A model generated the notes under the pieces. The model had not been told where the DNA came from, did no database searches, and saw only the letters and a program-made list of their open reading frames with translations. Below, one piece after another: positions 1-8,391 of a DNA stretch of 64,000 nt; within the stretch, counting starts at the first letter, position 1; the number at the start of each line of letters is the position of its first letter. The translations under genes were made by a program, and so were the position numbers. Origin of the DNA: Halomontanus rarus (GTDB taxonomy: Archaea > Halobacteriota > Halobacteria > Halobacteriales > Natrialbaceae); NCBI RefSeq assembly GCF_029338335.1, contig NZ_CP119798.1; one strand, written 5' to 3'.

Positions 1-2
1 CT

Positions 3-299
3 GCCCTCGAACACGGTGACGGAGATGTCCTACAGCAAGCGAGTGCTATGACATCCGATGGATCAGTTGTACTGCTGATCTCATTGGAGGAATCAGGAGA
101 TACACTCCCTATCGAGTCAATTCTTCTCAAGAATTCTGAAGGCGATCTCCTAAACGAAATCCTCACAACCGATGCTCGTGAATACCGTATCACTATTGGC
201 TCACCACCACATCACGGTCACCTCATACTACTTGCTGAAAATGACCAAAGCGACGAAATTGACTCAATGGAAATCGAATACCACTGCACTGATGAGTAA
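3..299 (+). CDS. C-terminal part of an unknown protein
   Basis: The reading frame is open to the left window edge and ends at TAA 297-299, so this is the 3' part of a longer gene. An ATG at position 48 is in frame, but the codons before it are open and read as ordinary protein, so it is probably internal. The visible 98 residues are acidic and mildly amphipathic, with no signal peptide, membrane helix or metal motif. I do not recognise the family. The gene abuts decayed repeat DNA, so it may mark the edge of an intact block to the left. Confidence 0.6.
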   Translation, partial: ALEHGDGDVLQQASAMTSDGSVVLLISLEESGDTLPIESILLKNSEGDLLNEILTTDAREYRITIGSPPHHGHLILLAENDQSDEIDSMEIEYHCTDE

Positions 300-320
300 C
301 TGATTCATCTGATCTCTGCA

Positions 321-367
321 TTCTCTATACCAAGCACAGTGTTCTGTCTGAATATACTTGCAAAGAA
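321..367 (+). repeat. Short degenerate repeat, inverted copy at 26426-26473
   Basis: About 45 bases match the reverse complement of 26426-26473 with only a few changes; both contain AAGCACAG, GTTCTGTCT and CTTGCAAA in the same order. Read on the minus strand it encodes Y.DRTLCLV in both copies. It is probably a remnant of one transposon family; which one cannot be told from the sequence. Confidence 0.5.
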
Positions 368-445
368 GGCTGTAGCTTTGGATACTGTACTGCAGGCACA
401 GCCTTGGAAACTATCGTACCAAATAGCACATGCATCACTACTGGC

Positions 446-715
446 GGTGACCAACAGCTGAAAGCCCCTGACCCGCTCGAGTCCCGCGCCTCGCTGTCGT
501 TCGAGAGAGCAGAGCTCTCTCGTGATGACGAAAGACGCAAAGCGTCTTTCGAACCACGCTCCTCACAGGCTGCGGTGCTTGCGTCGTCGGGGTTCCTCGA
601 GCGCGCCAGCCCCTTTCGATCCCACCCACGTTGAGCGGTCGGGGAGCTGTCACAGGCGGATGCTCCTTGTCGTCGACGGCCCGCCCCGTTCGCCGCTGCC
701 GCCTTCCGCGTCACT
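446..715. repeat. Decayed repeat, inverted copy at about 27000-27230
   Basis: The stretch from GGCGGTGACCAACAGCTGAA onwards matches the reverse complement of about 27000-27230 over some 200 bases, with a gap of about 60 bases relative to this copy. A weaker partial match lies at about 20625-20670. Six-frame translations give arginine-rich products with no recognisable domain, so I read it as dead mobile-element DNA. The whole gap 300-1066 holds nothing else that I can support. Confidence 0.55.
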
Positions 716-1066
716 CGCGACTAACCATTCTGGGCGTACGGGCACTCTCCACACCGCGAGCGCCCGTTCCGGGCGTCTGGTTTCGGCGCCAACGGGTACG
801 CCCGTCGGTTGCGTCCCTCACGGGCTTTCGCGTTCCAGCACTTGTGCCGCAGCGCGCGGCGATCTACCAGTCGGACCGTCGTGCTCTCGACAGTTGCGCT
901 GGACACGGTCCCGCAGTCCGAGCCGGACGCGAGCGGGCTTATCCCGCTGGACGTTCGCTCCAGGCGGGTCGGCGCGCGATGCTGGGTGAACTTCGAGTCG
1001 TCGGCGTTTCACGAGCGCCCGTCAGAACGAGCGCAGGCGCTCGCGAAAATGCCTGCTGATTGACCA

Positions 1067-1248
1067 ATGACCGCGAAATTCGAGTCGACGGAAGACAGTG
1101 CATCGACGTGTGACCAGTGCGGAAGTGACGACATCTAGGATGTGGTCGCTCTGACGGGGGCAGTGAGCGGACCCAGGTGACGTACCGGTATCGGAATTGC
1201 GGCTATGCGCCGTCGGAGACTCGCAGCGATAGCCGGCTGAGCCGGTAG
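1067..1248 (+). pseudogene. Broken small zinc-ribbon protein gene
   Basis: Reading from ATG 1067 gives MTAKFESTEDSASTCDQCGSDDI and then a TAG stop. The same frame continues as DVVALTGAVSG, and after a +1 shift the sequence reads RTQVTYRYRNCGYA and ends at TAG 1246-1248. Together this is a short zinc ribbon of the CxxC...CxxC kind common in haloarchaea. It carries one nonsense codon, one frameshift and a lost cysteine (YRNC where CRNC is expected). The joined-frame reading is inference; the stops are visible. Confidence 0.5.
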
Positions 1249-1486
1249 TTTCCTTATCCGTAATCGATGCGTTACTTCTATCATCGATCCCACCGCCTTC
1301 AGGGTCCGGGCTACGGTCTTTCTCGTTCAGCGAGCCTCAGCTCGAAATTCACAAAATATCTTCGGTCGGGGATTCGAAACGAGTTGGTTTCGGACGAATC
1401 CTCAATCCAGATCAATGACGTCACGGTCCGAAACCCGTGGTACGATGATCATACCTATTTTGTACACATGATATCTGTTTCAATTG

Positions 1487-2275
1487 ATGTCGAATAGACA
1501 CAAATCCATAACTGACCGGATCGTCCAGCCGAACTACACTGGTGAAAATCGATGTCTGCCCTGTACGATCGTCAACCTCAGTATCGCCATTGTCCTTTCA
1601 CTCGCGATCGGGATTGTCGCTCCGATGGTGGGTGCATTCATCTTAATTCTCTCTATCGTGTTAATTTGGCTTCGAGGGTATCTAATCCCCGGGACACCAG
1701 GATTAACGAAACGGTATTTCCCCGACTGGATCCTCGAGCGGTTCGACCACTCGTCTCTCACAGAGATTGACGACCTTGACATCGAAACGTATCTGATAGA
1801 GGTTGGCGTGATCGTCGATGACCCGGCCGAGAGCGACGTCGTCTTGAATCTAAACTTCGAAACGATGTGGGAAGAAAACGTCGTGGATTTGCAAGAAGCG
1901 ACAGCGGATCGAGATGCGCTTTCAAGATTCACGGGCGTTTCACCGGACGATCTCGTCTTCCAGTGGTATGACACCGCGTTCGTCGCTCACCTGGATGACG
2001 AGTGGATCGGCCAGTGGGAATCGCGGTCAGCGTTCATCGCCGATATGGCCGCATCACGGACGATGGGGGAGTGGGACCCCCGGTGGCGGTCGATTCCACT
2101 CGCACAGCGCAGTGAGATCCTTGGTGCACTCCGGATATTCCTCGAACGGTGTCCAACGTGTGACGGGGAGGTAACGTTCGAACAGGAGGTCGTCGAATCG
2201 TGCTGTCAGCGATACAATGTCATTGCGTCGACCTGCTCTGACTGTGACGACCGTCTTCTCGAAACCAGAGTCTAG
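1487..2275 (+). CDS. Membrane-anchored protein with C-terminal zinc ribbon
   Basis: The 262-residue protein has two closely spaced hydrophobic segments near residues 28-63, then a long soluble acidic region. The last 45 residues hold CPTC, a CC pair and CSDC, the spacing of a zinc ribbon. I chose ATG 1487 over the TTG three bases before it. The gene converges on the DUF7344 gene with a 4-base overlap of their stop ends. Its position beside the secreted-protein cassette suggests a role there, but that is inference. The family is unknown to me. Confidence 0.75.
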   Translation: MSNRHKSITDRIVQPNYTGENRCLPCTIVNLSIAIVLSLAIGIVAPMVGAFILILSIVLIWLRGYLIPGTPGLTKRYFPDWILERFDHSSLTEIDDLDIETYLIEVGVIVDDPAESDVVLNLNFETMWEENVVDLQEATADRDALSRFTGVSPDDLVFQWYDTAFVAHLDDEWIGQWESRSAFIADMAASRTMGEWDPRWRSIPLAQRSEILGALRIFLERCPTCDGEVTFEQEVVESCCQRYNVIASTCSDCDDRLLETRV

Positions 2276-2820
2276 TCGTCGCCCGATTTCCACCAGTTTC
2301 GGATTTCAGGAAAGATCAGATACCTGGTCGTCCAGAGTTGATAGAGCGATAAGATGGCGAACAATGCGAGAAAGAGACTCGTCCAGAGGACGGTGTCGAC
2401 GCTGCCGACACCCGGGTAATCCAACAACGATCCCAGAACGGTGAGGAGGCTGAGCACAGCCAGTCCCCTGTAGATTTCGGACCACGTGACACCGTGTTTT
2501 GTCACGACTTCCATGTACAGATCCACTTCGCGAGCGTGCTTGCGGAGTCGTACGACTCGCTGCTCTCGATCGTACTCCACGACGCCGAGTTCCTCGAGTT
2601 TCGGGAGGTGAGTCTGATGAAGCGAGTTATAGACGCTTTCTCTCACCTTCTGTGGTGGTGGTGAGGTTCCGCTCTCCTGAGATGCGAGCCGGTCGGAGAG
2701 ATCTCTGAGTGGGATCGTACCGCCGGTTTCGTTGAGTTGGCGGAGCGCTTCACTGCGCCGGCTGTTGCTGAGTAGTTGGTGGATCTGATCTTCGTGAAGT
2801 GATGTTCGTCGTAGTTGCAT
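2272..2820 (-). CDS. DUF7344-type winged-helix protein with two membrane helices
   Basis: The 182-residue protein begins with a winged-helix region (residues 10-95) carrying the DUF7344 pattern: a short helix with LLSNSRRSEALRQL, then ESVYNSLHQTHLPKLEELG, then VVEYDREQRVVRL. Two hydrophobic segments follow at about 115-135 and 142-165. DUF7344 proteins are a haloarchaeal group presumed to bind DNA. This one is read away from the secreted-protein genes, with a 368-base gap between them, so it could act on that promoter from the membrane. Related proteins in this window are at 18404, 30060 and 37824. Confidence 0.85.
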   Translation of the reverse strand: MQLRRTSLHEDQIHQLLSNSRRSEALRQLNETGGTIPLRDLSDRLASQESGTSPPPQKVRESVYNSLHQTHLPKLEELGVVEYDREQRVVRLRKHAREVDLYMEVVTKHGVTWSEIYRGLAVLSLLTVLGSLLDYPGVGSVDTVLWTSLFLALFAILSLYQLWTTRYLIFPEIRNWWKSGDD

Positions 2821-3000
2821 ACAATTTTCAACCGCCAGTGATGTTAGTCGAGCAAAGCGTTCGATATGGTATATGTATGCAGTGGCTGTTGTCGGTATAC
2901 ATCGTCTCGGTTACAATGACTGAGAAGGGATTCGGTCATGTCGGTCGAAACAGGTGACGCCGGTCGATTCGGGTACGTAACAGGTAATCCATACCATCGG

Positions 3001-3017
3001 TCTAACACCCTGTTAGA
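3001..3017. promoter_or_regulatory. Inverted repeat in the promoter gap of the secreted-protein cassette
   Basis: TCTAACA-CCC-TGTTAGA is a perfect 7-bp inverted repeat within the 368-base gap between the DUF7344 gene and the first cassette gene. A TATA-like AATTATAG lies near 3077. The size and symmetry suit a dimeric winged-helix regulator. The assignment as an operator is inference. Confidence 0.35.
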
Positions 3018-3188
3018 GCGGACAGAACGCGGACTATCAGGTCGTTAGACGATCAGAATCATACGTTGGATCCTCCAATTATAGCGTTAGTCGGAGACGT
3101 GGGTGTTCGTAACTACTATCCTACCATTTCTATCCGAGAGTAACCGGCCTTGGTCCGTTAGCGGGCTCGGGTTGGGAGTTGATAATAA

Positions 3189-4721
3189 ATGACAGACGAA
3201 CGATTCACTCTCTCTCGACGAAAGGCGCTCGCCGGTCTCGGTGCGATCGGCGCCGCGTCCGCGGGGGCGGGACTCGGAACGACGGCCTACTTCAGCGACG
3301 AGGAGTCCTTCGAGGGTAACACGCTCACCGCGGGCGAGTTCGACCTCAAGATGGACTATCGGATGACCTACCGGGGTGGCCACGGCCGCCTCGAGGAACT
3401 TCAGCAGAACTACTCGAACGCAATGTTCGTAGACGAGGAGATGAACCCGACCGACGAGGACACGGGCGTCTACCTCCTCGATCAGGTACCCGGACTGGAA
3501 GACTATCCGAACGCTGACGACTGGGTTCGCGGTGCGAACGGGAACTACGCTCCGTTCCAGCGCGAAGACCTCGTCGACGCGGGCAATCTGGAGGAGGCGC
3601 TCATCCGGATTGGCGACGTGAAACCCGGTGACTACGGCGAGGTGACCTTCAGTACACACCTGTACGACAACCCCGGCTACATGTGGATGGGCGGCGCGCT
3701 TACCGCCAACAACCAGAACGACTACACCGAGCCCGAGATGGCGGCGCTCGAGGAGATGAACCTGCCCACCGACGAGCCAGACGGGGAGGGTCAACTCGCC
3801 GATGAGATTCAGGCCAAGATCTGGTACGACGACAACTGTGACAACGTCCACCAGGCCGAAAGCGGTGGCGAGGAAGGCGAGGGCGTCGACGTGATGCTCT
3901 CGATCGACACCTCTGGTTCGATGGGAGGCGGGACGGGAAGCCGAATGGAGAACGCGAAGGCGGCTGCGCTGACGTTCACCCAGAACCTCGGTTCCGACGA
4001 CCGCGTCGGACTCGTGACGTTCGATAACTCAGGGTCACTCGTGCAGCCGCTCACCTTCGACCACTCGCTTGTCGAGGACGACCTCCAACCTGGCACTCAA
4101 GGAATCACCTCCGGCGGGCAGACGATGATGGACTCCGGTGTCGATCTCGCAGCCGACGAACTGACCGACAACGACCGTGACGTTGATCAGGTCATCATCT
4201 TGCTCGGAGACGGTCAGCCGAACCGCTCGGCACGATCCGGATCCAATCATTCCCAAAACGCGATCGACGCCGCCCAAGACGCTAAGGACGACGAGATCAC
4301 GGTGTTCACCATCGGACTGAGTGTTAGTAACGGGAGTACCGCACAGAACACGCTCATCGCAATGGCGAGTGGGAGCAACGGCACGACGCTCTACTACGAC
4401 ACGCCCGACGGTGACGAACTCGACGAGATCTACTCGCAGATCTCGTCGGTCATCCTTACCGGCGAGGCGGTCATCGCTGAAGGGACGCTTCGCGAGGTGA
4501 TGGCCGAACTCTCCGAAGGCATCCCACTGGATGCGAACCTGGAGGAAGAAGACCGCGTCTGCTTCAGTCCCGCCGTCACTCGCTGTTTCGGCTTCGAGTG
4601 GGAGCTCCCCACCGACGTCGGAAACGAGGTCCAGACCGACTCCGTCGAGTTCGCGATCGGCTTCGCCGCCGAACAGTGCCGCCACAACGACGGCGAGACC
4701 AATCCGTTCGCGAGCGCGTGA
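3189..4721 (+). CDS. SipW-type secreted protein with an inserted von Willebrand A domain
   Basis: The 510-residue protein opens with the SipW-dependent signal pattern LSRRKALAGLGAIGAA, a hydrophobic stretch, then TTAYFSDEESF. The TasA/camelysin-like fold follows: GEFDLKMDY, DVKPGDYGEVTF, YDNPGYMWM and an AKIWYDDNCD strand. A von Willebrand A domain then interrupts it, with a MIDAS DxSxS at D240, S242 and S244. Near residue 415 the protein returns to the camelysin pattern with CFGFEWELP and ends in FAAEQCRHND. It is the first gene of the cassette. It should be exported and cut by the signal peptidase at 9948. The insert suggests an adhesive or tip subunit, which is inference. Confidence 0.85.
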   Translation: MTDERFTLSRRKALAGLGAIGAASAGAGLGTTAYFSDEESFEGNTLTAGEFDLKMDYRMTYRGGHGRLEELQQNYSNAMFVDEEMNPTDEDTGVYLLDQVPGLEDYPNADDWVRGANGNYAPFQREDLVDAGNLEEALIRIGDVKPGDYGEVTFSTHLYDNPGYMWMGGALTANNQNDYTEPEMAALEEMNLPTDEPDGEGQLADEIQAKIWYDDNCDNVHQAESGGEEGEGVDVMLSIDTSGSMGGGTGSRMENAKAAALTFTQNLGSDDRVGLVTFDNSGSLVQPLTFDHSLVEDDLQPGTQGITSGGQTMMDSGVDLAADELTDNDRDVDQVIILLGDGQPNRSARSGSNHSQNAIDAAQDAKDDEITVFTIGLSVSNGSTAQNTLIAMASGSNGTTLYYDTPDGDELDEIYSQISSVILTGEAVIAEGTLREVMAELSEGIPLDANLEEEDRVCFSPAVTRCFGFEWELPTDVGNEVQTDSVEFAIGFAAEQCRHNDGETNPFASA

Positions 4722-4767
4722 CGATACTGCACCAGTAGACCACCACCACTACCGATCACCACACCGT

Positions 4768-4793
4768 CCGAGCGGAAATCACACCGCTCGGAT
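4768..4793 (+). terminator. Strong hairpin after the first cassette gene
   Basis: TCCGAGCGG, an 8-base loop and CCGCTCGGA form a perfect 9-bp stem 46 bases after the vWA gene. No T-run follows, so it may be an RNA-stabilising or processing hairpin that sets different levels for the genes on either side. Confidence 0.4.
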
Positions 4794-4824
4794 ACCCCAC
4801 GTAGAGGGCCAATAGCCTCGGCTA

Positions 4825-4869
4825 CGACGGCGGTTCGACTCCGTCGGTGGGATTTCCCCCAGATGGGGG
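4825..4869 (+). promoter_or_regulatory. Two-hairpin leader before the second cassette gene
   Basis: CGACGG/CCGTCG (4825-4830 with 4841-4846) encloses CGGTTCGACT, and CCCCC/GGGGG (4856-4860 with 4865-4869) follows. The ATG lies at 4880. The same two-hairpin layout with different stem bases is at 5672-5711, also 11-12 bases before a start codon. The second hairpin could mask the G-rich ribosome-binding sequence. Confidence 0.5.
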
Positions 4870-4879
4870 ATCAACGACC

Positions 4880-5617
4880 ATGACCAAGCAAAACCAACTC
4901 AATCTCTCCCGACGGAAGATGCTCGCCGGCGTCGGAATTATCGGCGTCGCGTCCGCCGGAGCAGGGCTCGGAACGACGGCGTATTTCAGCGACGAGGAAA
5001 CGTTCGAGAACAACACGATCACGGCGGGCGAATTCGGGCTGACCGTCGAGCAGGCCATCCACAACGTCGATCAGGATGGGATGGGTCCCGACGAGGAAGA
5101 GTGGGACGCAGAAAGCGACGACGACGGGGTGTGGGTGACGGCCCCGATCAACATCGTCGACGCCAAGCCGGGCGACGAATACGAGTTCTGCTGGGACCTC
5201 ACGGTCCACGACAATCCCGGCTACGCGATGGTGACGGCCGAAAACGTCGAACACCTCGACGGCTCGGAAACTGACGCCGAACTCAGCGCCGACGACCTCC
5301 ACGATACGGACGAGCTCTCGACGCTCGGAGAGGCGATGGACGCGGAGATCGTCGTGTACGATTCGGACGGCAACGAAGTCTCTCGAGTCGACTACGAGAA
5401 CCTCGAATCCGCACTCGCGAGTCTCGAGGGCGGTCTTCCCGTCACGGACGACGAGACCCTGATTCAGATCGATCCTGAAGAGACCGTGCGGGTCTGTATC
5501 GAACTGTCCATCGACACGAGTGTCGGTAACGAGATTCAGGGCGCGTCGACGAGCACGGATCTCGTGTTTTACGCCGAACAGGCCCGGCACAACGACGAAT
5601 TCGGGACCGACGACTAG
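4880..5617 (+). CDS. SipW-type secreted protein, TasA/camelysin-like
   Basis: The 245-residue protein starts MTKQNQLNLSRRKMLAGVG, followed by the hydrophobic core and TTAYFSDEETFENNTITAG, the typical SipW-dependent signal and cleavage region. The mature part has the camelysin-like strand pattern with NIVDAKPGDEYEF and VHDNPGYAMV, and ends in FYAEQARHND; the cysteine of its paralogues is alanine here. An upstream in-frame ATG at 4847 was rejected because it would put the leader hairpins inside the coding sequence. This is the shortest and simplest member, and the one most like a main fibre subunit; that is inference. Confidence 0.85.
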   Translation: MTKQNQLNLSRRKMLAGVGIIGVASAGAGLGTTAYFSDEETFENNTITAGEFGLTVEQAIHNVDQDGMGPDEEEWDAESDDDGVWVTAPINIVDAKPGDEYEFCWDLTVHDNPGYAMVTAENVEHLDGSETDAELSADDLHDTDELSTLGEAMDAEIVVYDSDGNEVSRVDYENLESALASLEGGLPVTDDETLIQIDPEETVRVCIELSIDTSVGNEIQGASTSTDLVFYAEQARHNDEFGTDD

Positions 5618-5671
5618 TCGCGACTCTCGAATTCGAACGCGGCCCGTATTGCCCGTACCCGTGTTGGCGTA

Positions 5672-5711
5672 CGGCGGTTCGATTCCGCCGGCGGGTTTCC
5701 CCTCGAGGGGG
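5672..5711 (+). promoter_or_regulatory. Two-hairpin leader before the third cassette gene
   Basis: CGGCGG-TTCGATT-CCGCCG (5672-5690) resembles a tRNA T-arm. It is followed by CCCC-TCGA-GGGG (5699-5710) just before ATG 5722. The stems differ in sequence from those at 4825-4869 but pair in the same way, which supports selection on structure. Confidence 0.5.
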
Positions 5712-5721
5712 ATGACCGAAC

Positions 5722-7122
5722 ATGACTACGACTAACGGATTCGAACTGTCACGACGAAAGGTGCTCGCAGGGCTGGGCGCGATCGGCGTCGGCTCAGCGG
5801 GTGCAGGCCTCGGGACGACGGCGTACTTCACTGACGAGGAATCGTTCGAGAACAACGTGCTGACCGCCGGAGAGCTCGATCTTCGAATCGATTGGCAACA
5901 GCAGTACTTTGGACCGCCGGAGAACCGAGAGGGATACGCGCCGTACGGATCCGCCGGCTACCCGTACGTGAACGCGCATCCAGACCACGACGGTGACGGC
6001 GAGCAATCGCTCGATCTCGGTGACTTCGACCAGGGAACGTTCGCCGAACACGACGATGTGGTCCGCTACACGGACACGGAAGGAGGCGCGAACATTCAGG
6101 ATTACCTCACGTGCGAGACGCTCGCAAACTTCGGTCCGGCTGATTTCGACAACGACAACCGGACCCAGGAGAGCCTCATCGAACTCGACGACGTAAAACC
6201 GGGTGACTGTGGCGAAGTCACGTTCAGTTACCACCTCTGTGATAATCCGGGCTACGTCTGGCTCACCGGCGAACTCGACGCGATCGATCAGGAACTGGCC
6301 GACGCGATCGACGTCCGCGTGTGGTACGACCTCGCCTGTGACAACGAAGTCCGGGAGGAGGATAAGCTGATCTTCGAGTGGGGCAGTCTGAGCGACGTCT
6401 TCGGACACCTCTCCGACGGTTCAGTCCAGCTCAACCCCGTCGTCTACGAGGAGGGTTTCATCCTGAACGGAGACGAAGGGGGCCCCGGTTATTGCCCGAA
6501 ACTCGGGAAGATGGAGTGGGATGACGATGCGAAGCGCTTCACCGTCGAAGAAGATGGGCGGGCTCTCTCCGAGAGTGACGTTGAGGCGATAAACGATACG
6601 CTCTCCGCGAATTACGAGTACAACGATGTCCTCGAGTACGATCTGGACGACGGGGCCGTTCAGATCGGGATCGTCATTCGCGAGACCGACGACGACGGGG
6701 ATCCGCTGAAGATCGATTTCGAGTTGATCGGCGGGATCAGCGGTGAACCCGTCGATGGCTTCTGTTTGTTCGAGGTGAAAGCAGGACCGACGACACGGAC
6801 GTTCACTCCCGGGTTCTGCGTAACCGGTGGGACGAACGTTCAGGTAACGCGCACCGATCCACCGACGAACCCGTCGATTAGTAACGTTACCTTCTACTAC
6901 TGCCCGGAGGACGACGAGGAGCCCCCGGTGTGTTTCCCGGCCGACGAAACCTACTGCATCGGGTTCGAGTGGTGTCTTCCGGTAGACGTGGACGTCGATC
7001 AGATCGACGGAATCGACGATATCAACGACCTGCAGGCGACTGCGGCTGCGTTCGATATCGGATTCTACACCGAACAGTGCCGTCACAACGACGAGCCGTC
7101 GGGACCGGCGAGTGACGACTGA
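5722..7122 (+). CDS. SipW-type secreted protein with an internal accessory module
   Basis: The 466-residue protein begins ELSRRKVLAGLGAIGVGSAG and TTAYFTDEESFENN, a SipW-type signal. Residues up to about 220 give the first half of the TasA/camelysin-like fold (DVKPGDCGEVTF, CDNPGYVWL, DVRVWYDLACD). Residues about 255-395 form an inserted module, from CPKLGKMEWDDDAKRF to ISNVTFYYCPEDD. The fold then resumes (CIGFEWCLP) and ends FYTEQCRHND. The inserted module has a relative in the protein at 8388, but there it lies after the tail motif. It is probably a secreted structural subunit. Confidence 0.85.
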   Translation: MTTTNGFELSRRKVLAGLGAIGVGSAGAGLGTTAYFTDEESFENNVLTAGELDLRIDWQQQYFGPPENREGYAPYGSAGYPYVNAHPDHDGDGEQSLDLGDFDQGTFAEHDDVVRYTDTEGGANIQDYLTCETLANFGPADFDNDNRTQESLIELDDVKPGDCGEVTFSYHLCDNPGYVWLTGELDAIDQELADAIDVRVWYDLACDNEVREEDKLIFEWGSLSDVFGHLSDGSVQLNPVVYEEGFILNGDEGGPGYCPKLGKMEWDDDAKRFTVEEDGRALSESDVEAINDTLSANYEYNDVLEYDLDDGAVQIGIVIRETDDDGDPLKIDFELIGGISGEPVDGFCLFEVKAGPTTRTFTPGFCVTGGTNVQVTRTDPPTNPSISNVTFYYCPEDDEEPPVCFPADETYCIGFEWCLPVDVDVDQIDGIDDINDLQATAAAFDIGFYTEQCRHNDEPSGPASDD

Positions 7123-7554
7123 ATCGAAGGCGTCTGACCTCCTCGTCCCTCGAGTCAGATCAGCGCCGATGCGTGACCACTGTTCGAGTGACGGATTCGA
7201 TACTCGATTACCAACACCCATGAGGAACCGACGACCGATACCGAACCCAGCGGATACTTTCCTTCGGAAACAGCGGCGGCGCAGTCATGACCTGACACTC
7301 CCTGGAAGTCGTGGGACTCGGATGCCCCGACCGGCTGATCGGACGTGCAGGTCTCGCCGTCAGCTCTCCAGATCGGAAAAACGGCGTCCCTTACAGATTT
7401 CCCAGCCGACGCGAAAGTGTCCGGTAGGGCCATCCTGTTGGTGGATCCCACGACAGGTACGCAGTGCATACATAACCCCTACCTGTGGCAATCATCCGCG
7501 TAACCGTGACGATCAATTGGCGACCGTCGAGGATGGTTCCACGGAGGGTCCTCG
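7123..7554. other. 432-base gap inside the cassette, possible transposon debris
   Basis: No intact gene is visible. A weak, incomplete relative of the CCCACGAC/GTCGTGGG end hairpin seen at 13565 occurs near 7305 (AAGTCGTGGGACTC), so the gap may hold remains of an IS200/IS605-type element that separated the third and fourth genes. ACAGGTA and TACCTGT near 7454 and 7480 form a loose inverted repeat. The fourth gene may have its own promoter here. Confidence 0.35.
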
Positions 7555-8391
7555 ATGAAACCTGACGCGTTCTCGACGGGATTCAACCGTCGACAGTTCC
7601 TCGCCGGTATCGCGACCACCGGCGCCGTCGGCGTCGGATTCGGTCGCCGTTACCGAGACGCATCGGGTGATTCCCTCGAGTACACGAACGCCGCGTATAC
7701 GGTGGTACAGGGGGCGGTCCCCGGTCCGCGACTCCGCGTCGATTGGTACAGCACATACAACGGCGACCTCCTTGAGAGTACGCCTCCCGGGGCGGATACC
7801 GGAGACGATGGCAACGGAGACGCACACGAGCGGTGGGACGATGCCAGTAGCAACGGGTCCGCCGACGATGCTGGAAGTAACGCCGGCCCGGTCGTCCGCA
7901 TCCCGAACCTCCTGCCGGGTGACTCCGGAACGGTAAGTATGAGTCTCCTCGTCGAGGATCCAACCGAAAGCGAGACGGAACACAGCGTCTGGGTGCGTCG
8001 GCTCCTCCCGAACGGGAGTGACCAGCAGCTCGCGGAGGTCGTGGATATCGAACTGTGGTACGACGATGGGCTGTTCGGTATCGGCGGCTGCCGAGGCGCG
8101 GATGACGGCGCCTACGGGACACCGGTCGTCACTGGCACGCTCGAGAACCCGTCGATGGCGACTGCTTCCGAGATCGACGACTTCGAACGGGGGATCGAAC
8201 TCGATCCAGGCTTTTTGAACGATTCGTGCCTCGAATCGGGACAACGACTCTGTCTCGGATTTCACTGGTCGATCCCTGAAGCGGTACCCAATACGTATCA
8301 GGGGTCGATGACGACGTTTTCCCTCGGTTTTCGGGCGGTGAACTGCGACGTCGCGGCCGAATTCGGAAACCCGTTCGAGGTGGGACCATGA
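7555..8391 (+). CDS. Divergent secreted member of the cassette
   Basis: The 278-residue protein starts MKPDAFSTGFNRRQFLAGIA and has a hydrophobic core, but the usual AYFSDE cleavage region is replaced by RRYRDASGDS. It keeps the camelysin-like landmarks NLLPGDSGTVSM, VWVRRL, DIELWYDDG and CLGFHWSIP. The C-terminal signature has decayed to FRAVNCD. The stop overlaps the start of the next gene (ATGA), so the two are translationally coupled. The signal could be read by either the Tat or the Sec/SipW route. Confidence 0.75.
   Translation: MKPDAFSTGFNRRQFLAGIATTGAVGVGFGRRYRDASGDSLEYTNAAYTVVQGAVPGPRLRVDWYSTYNGDLLESTPPGADTGDDGNGDAHERWDDASSNGSADDAGSNAGPVVRIPNLLPGDSGTVSMSLLVEDPTESETEHSVWVRRLLPNGSDQQLAEVVDIELWYDDGLFGIGGCRGADDGAYGTPVVTGTLENPSMATASEIDDFERGIELDPGFLNDSCLESGQRLCLGFHWSIPEAVPNTYQGSMTTFSLGFRAVNCDVAAEFGNPFEVGP

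Noticed and set aside
404..1063. Several overlapping plus- and minus-strand open frames of 60-155 codons
   Set aside because: Arginine-rich composition, no motif, and the DNA is a decayed repeat with an inverted copy at 27000; the frames are a by-product of high GC.
3087..3851. 254-codon minus-strand frame opposite the vWA gene
   Set aside because: A shadow of the plus-strand gene; the plus strand has signal peptide, fold motifs and MIDAS residues.
5660..5690. tRNA gene suggested by a T-arm-like GGTTCGATTCC
   Set aside because: No acceptor stem, D-arm or anticodon arm can be formed around it; the same hairpin appears before another cassette gene, so it is a leader element.
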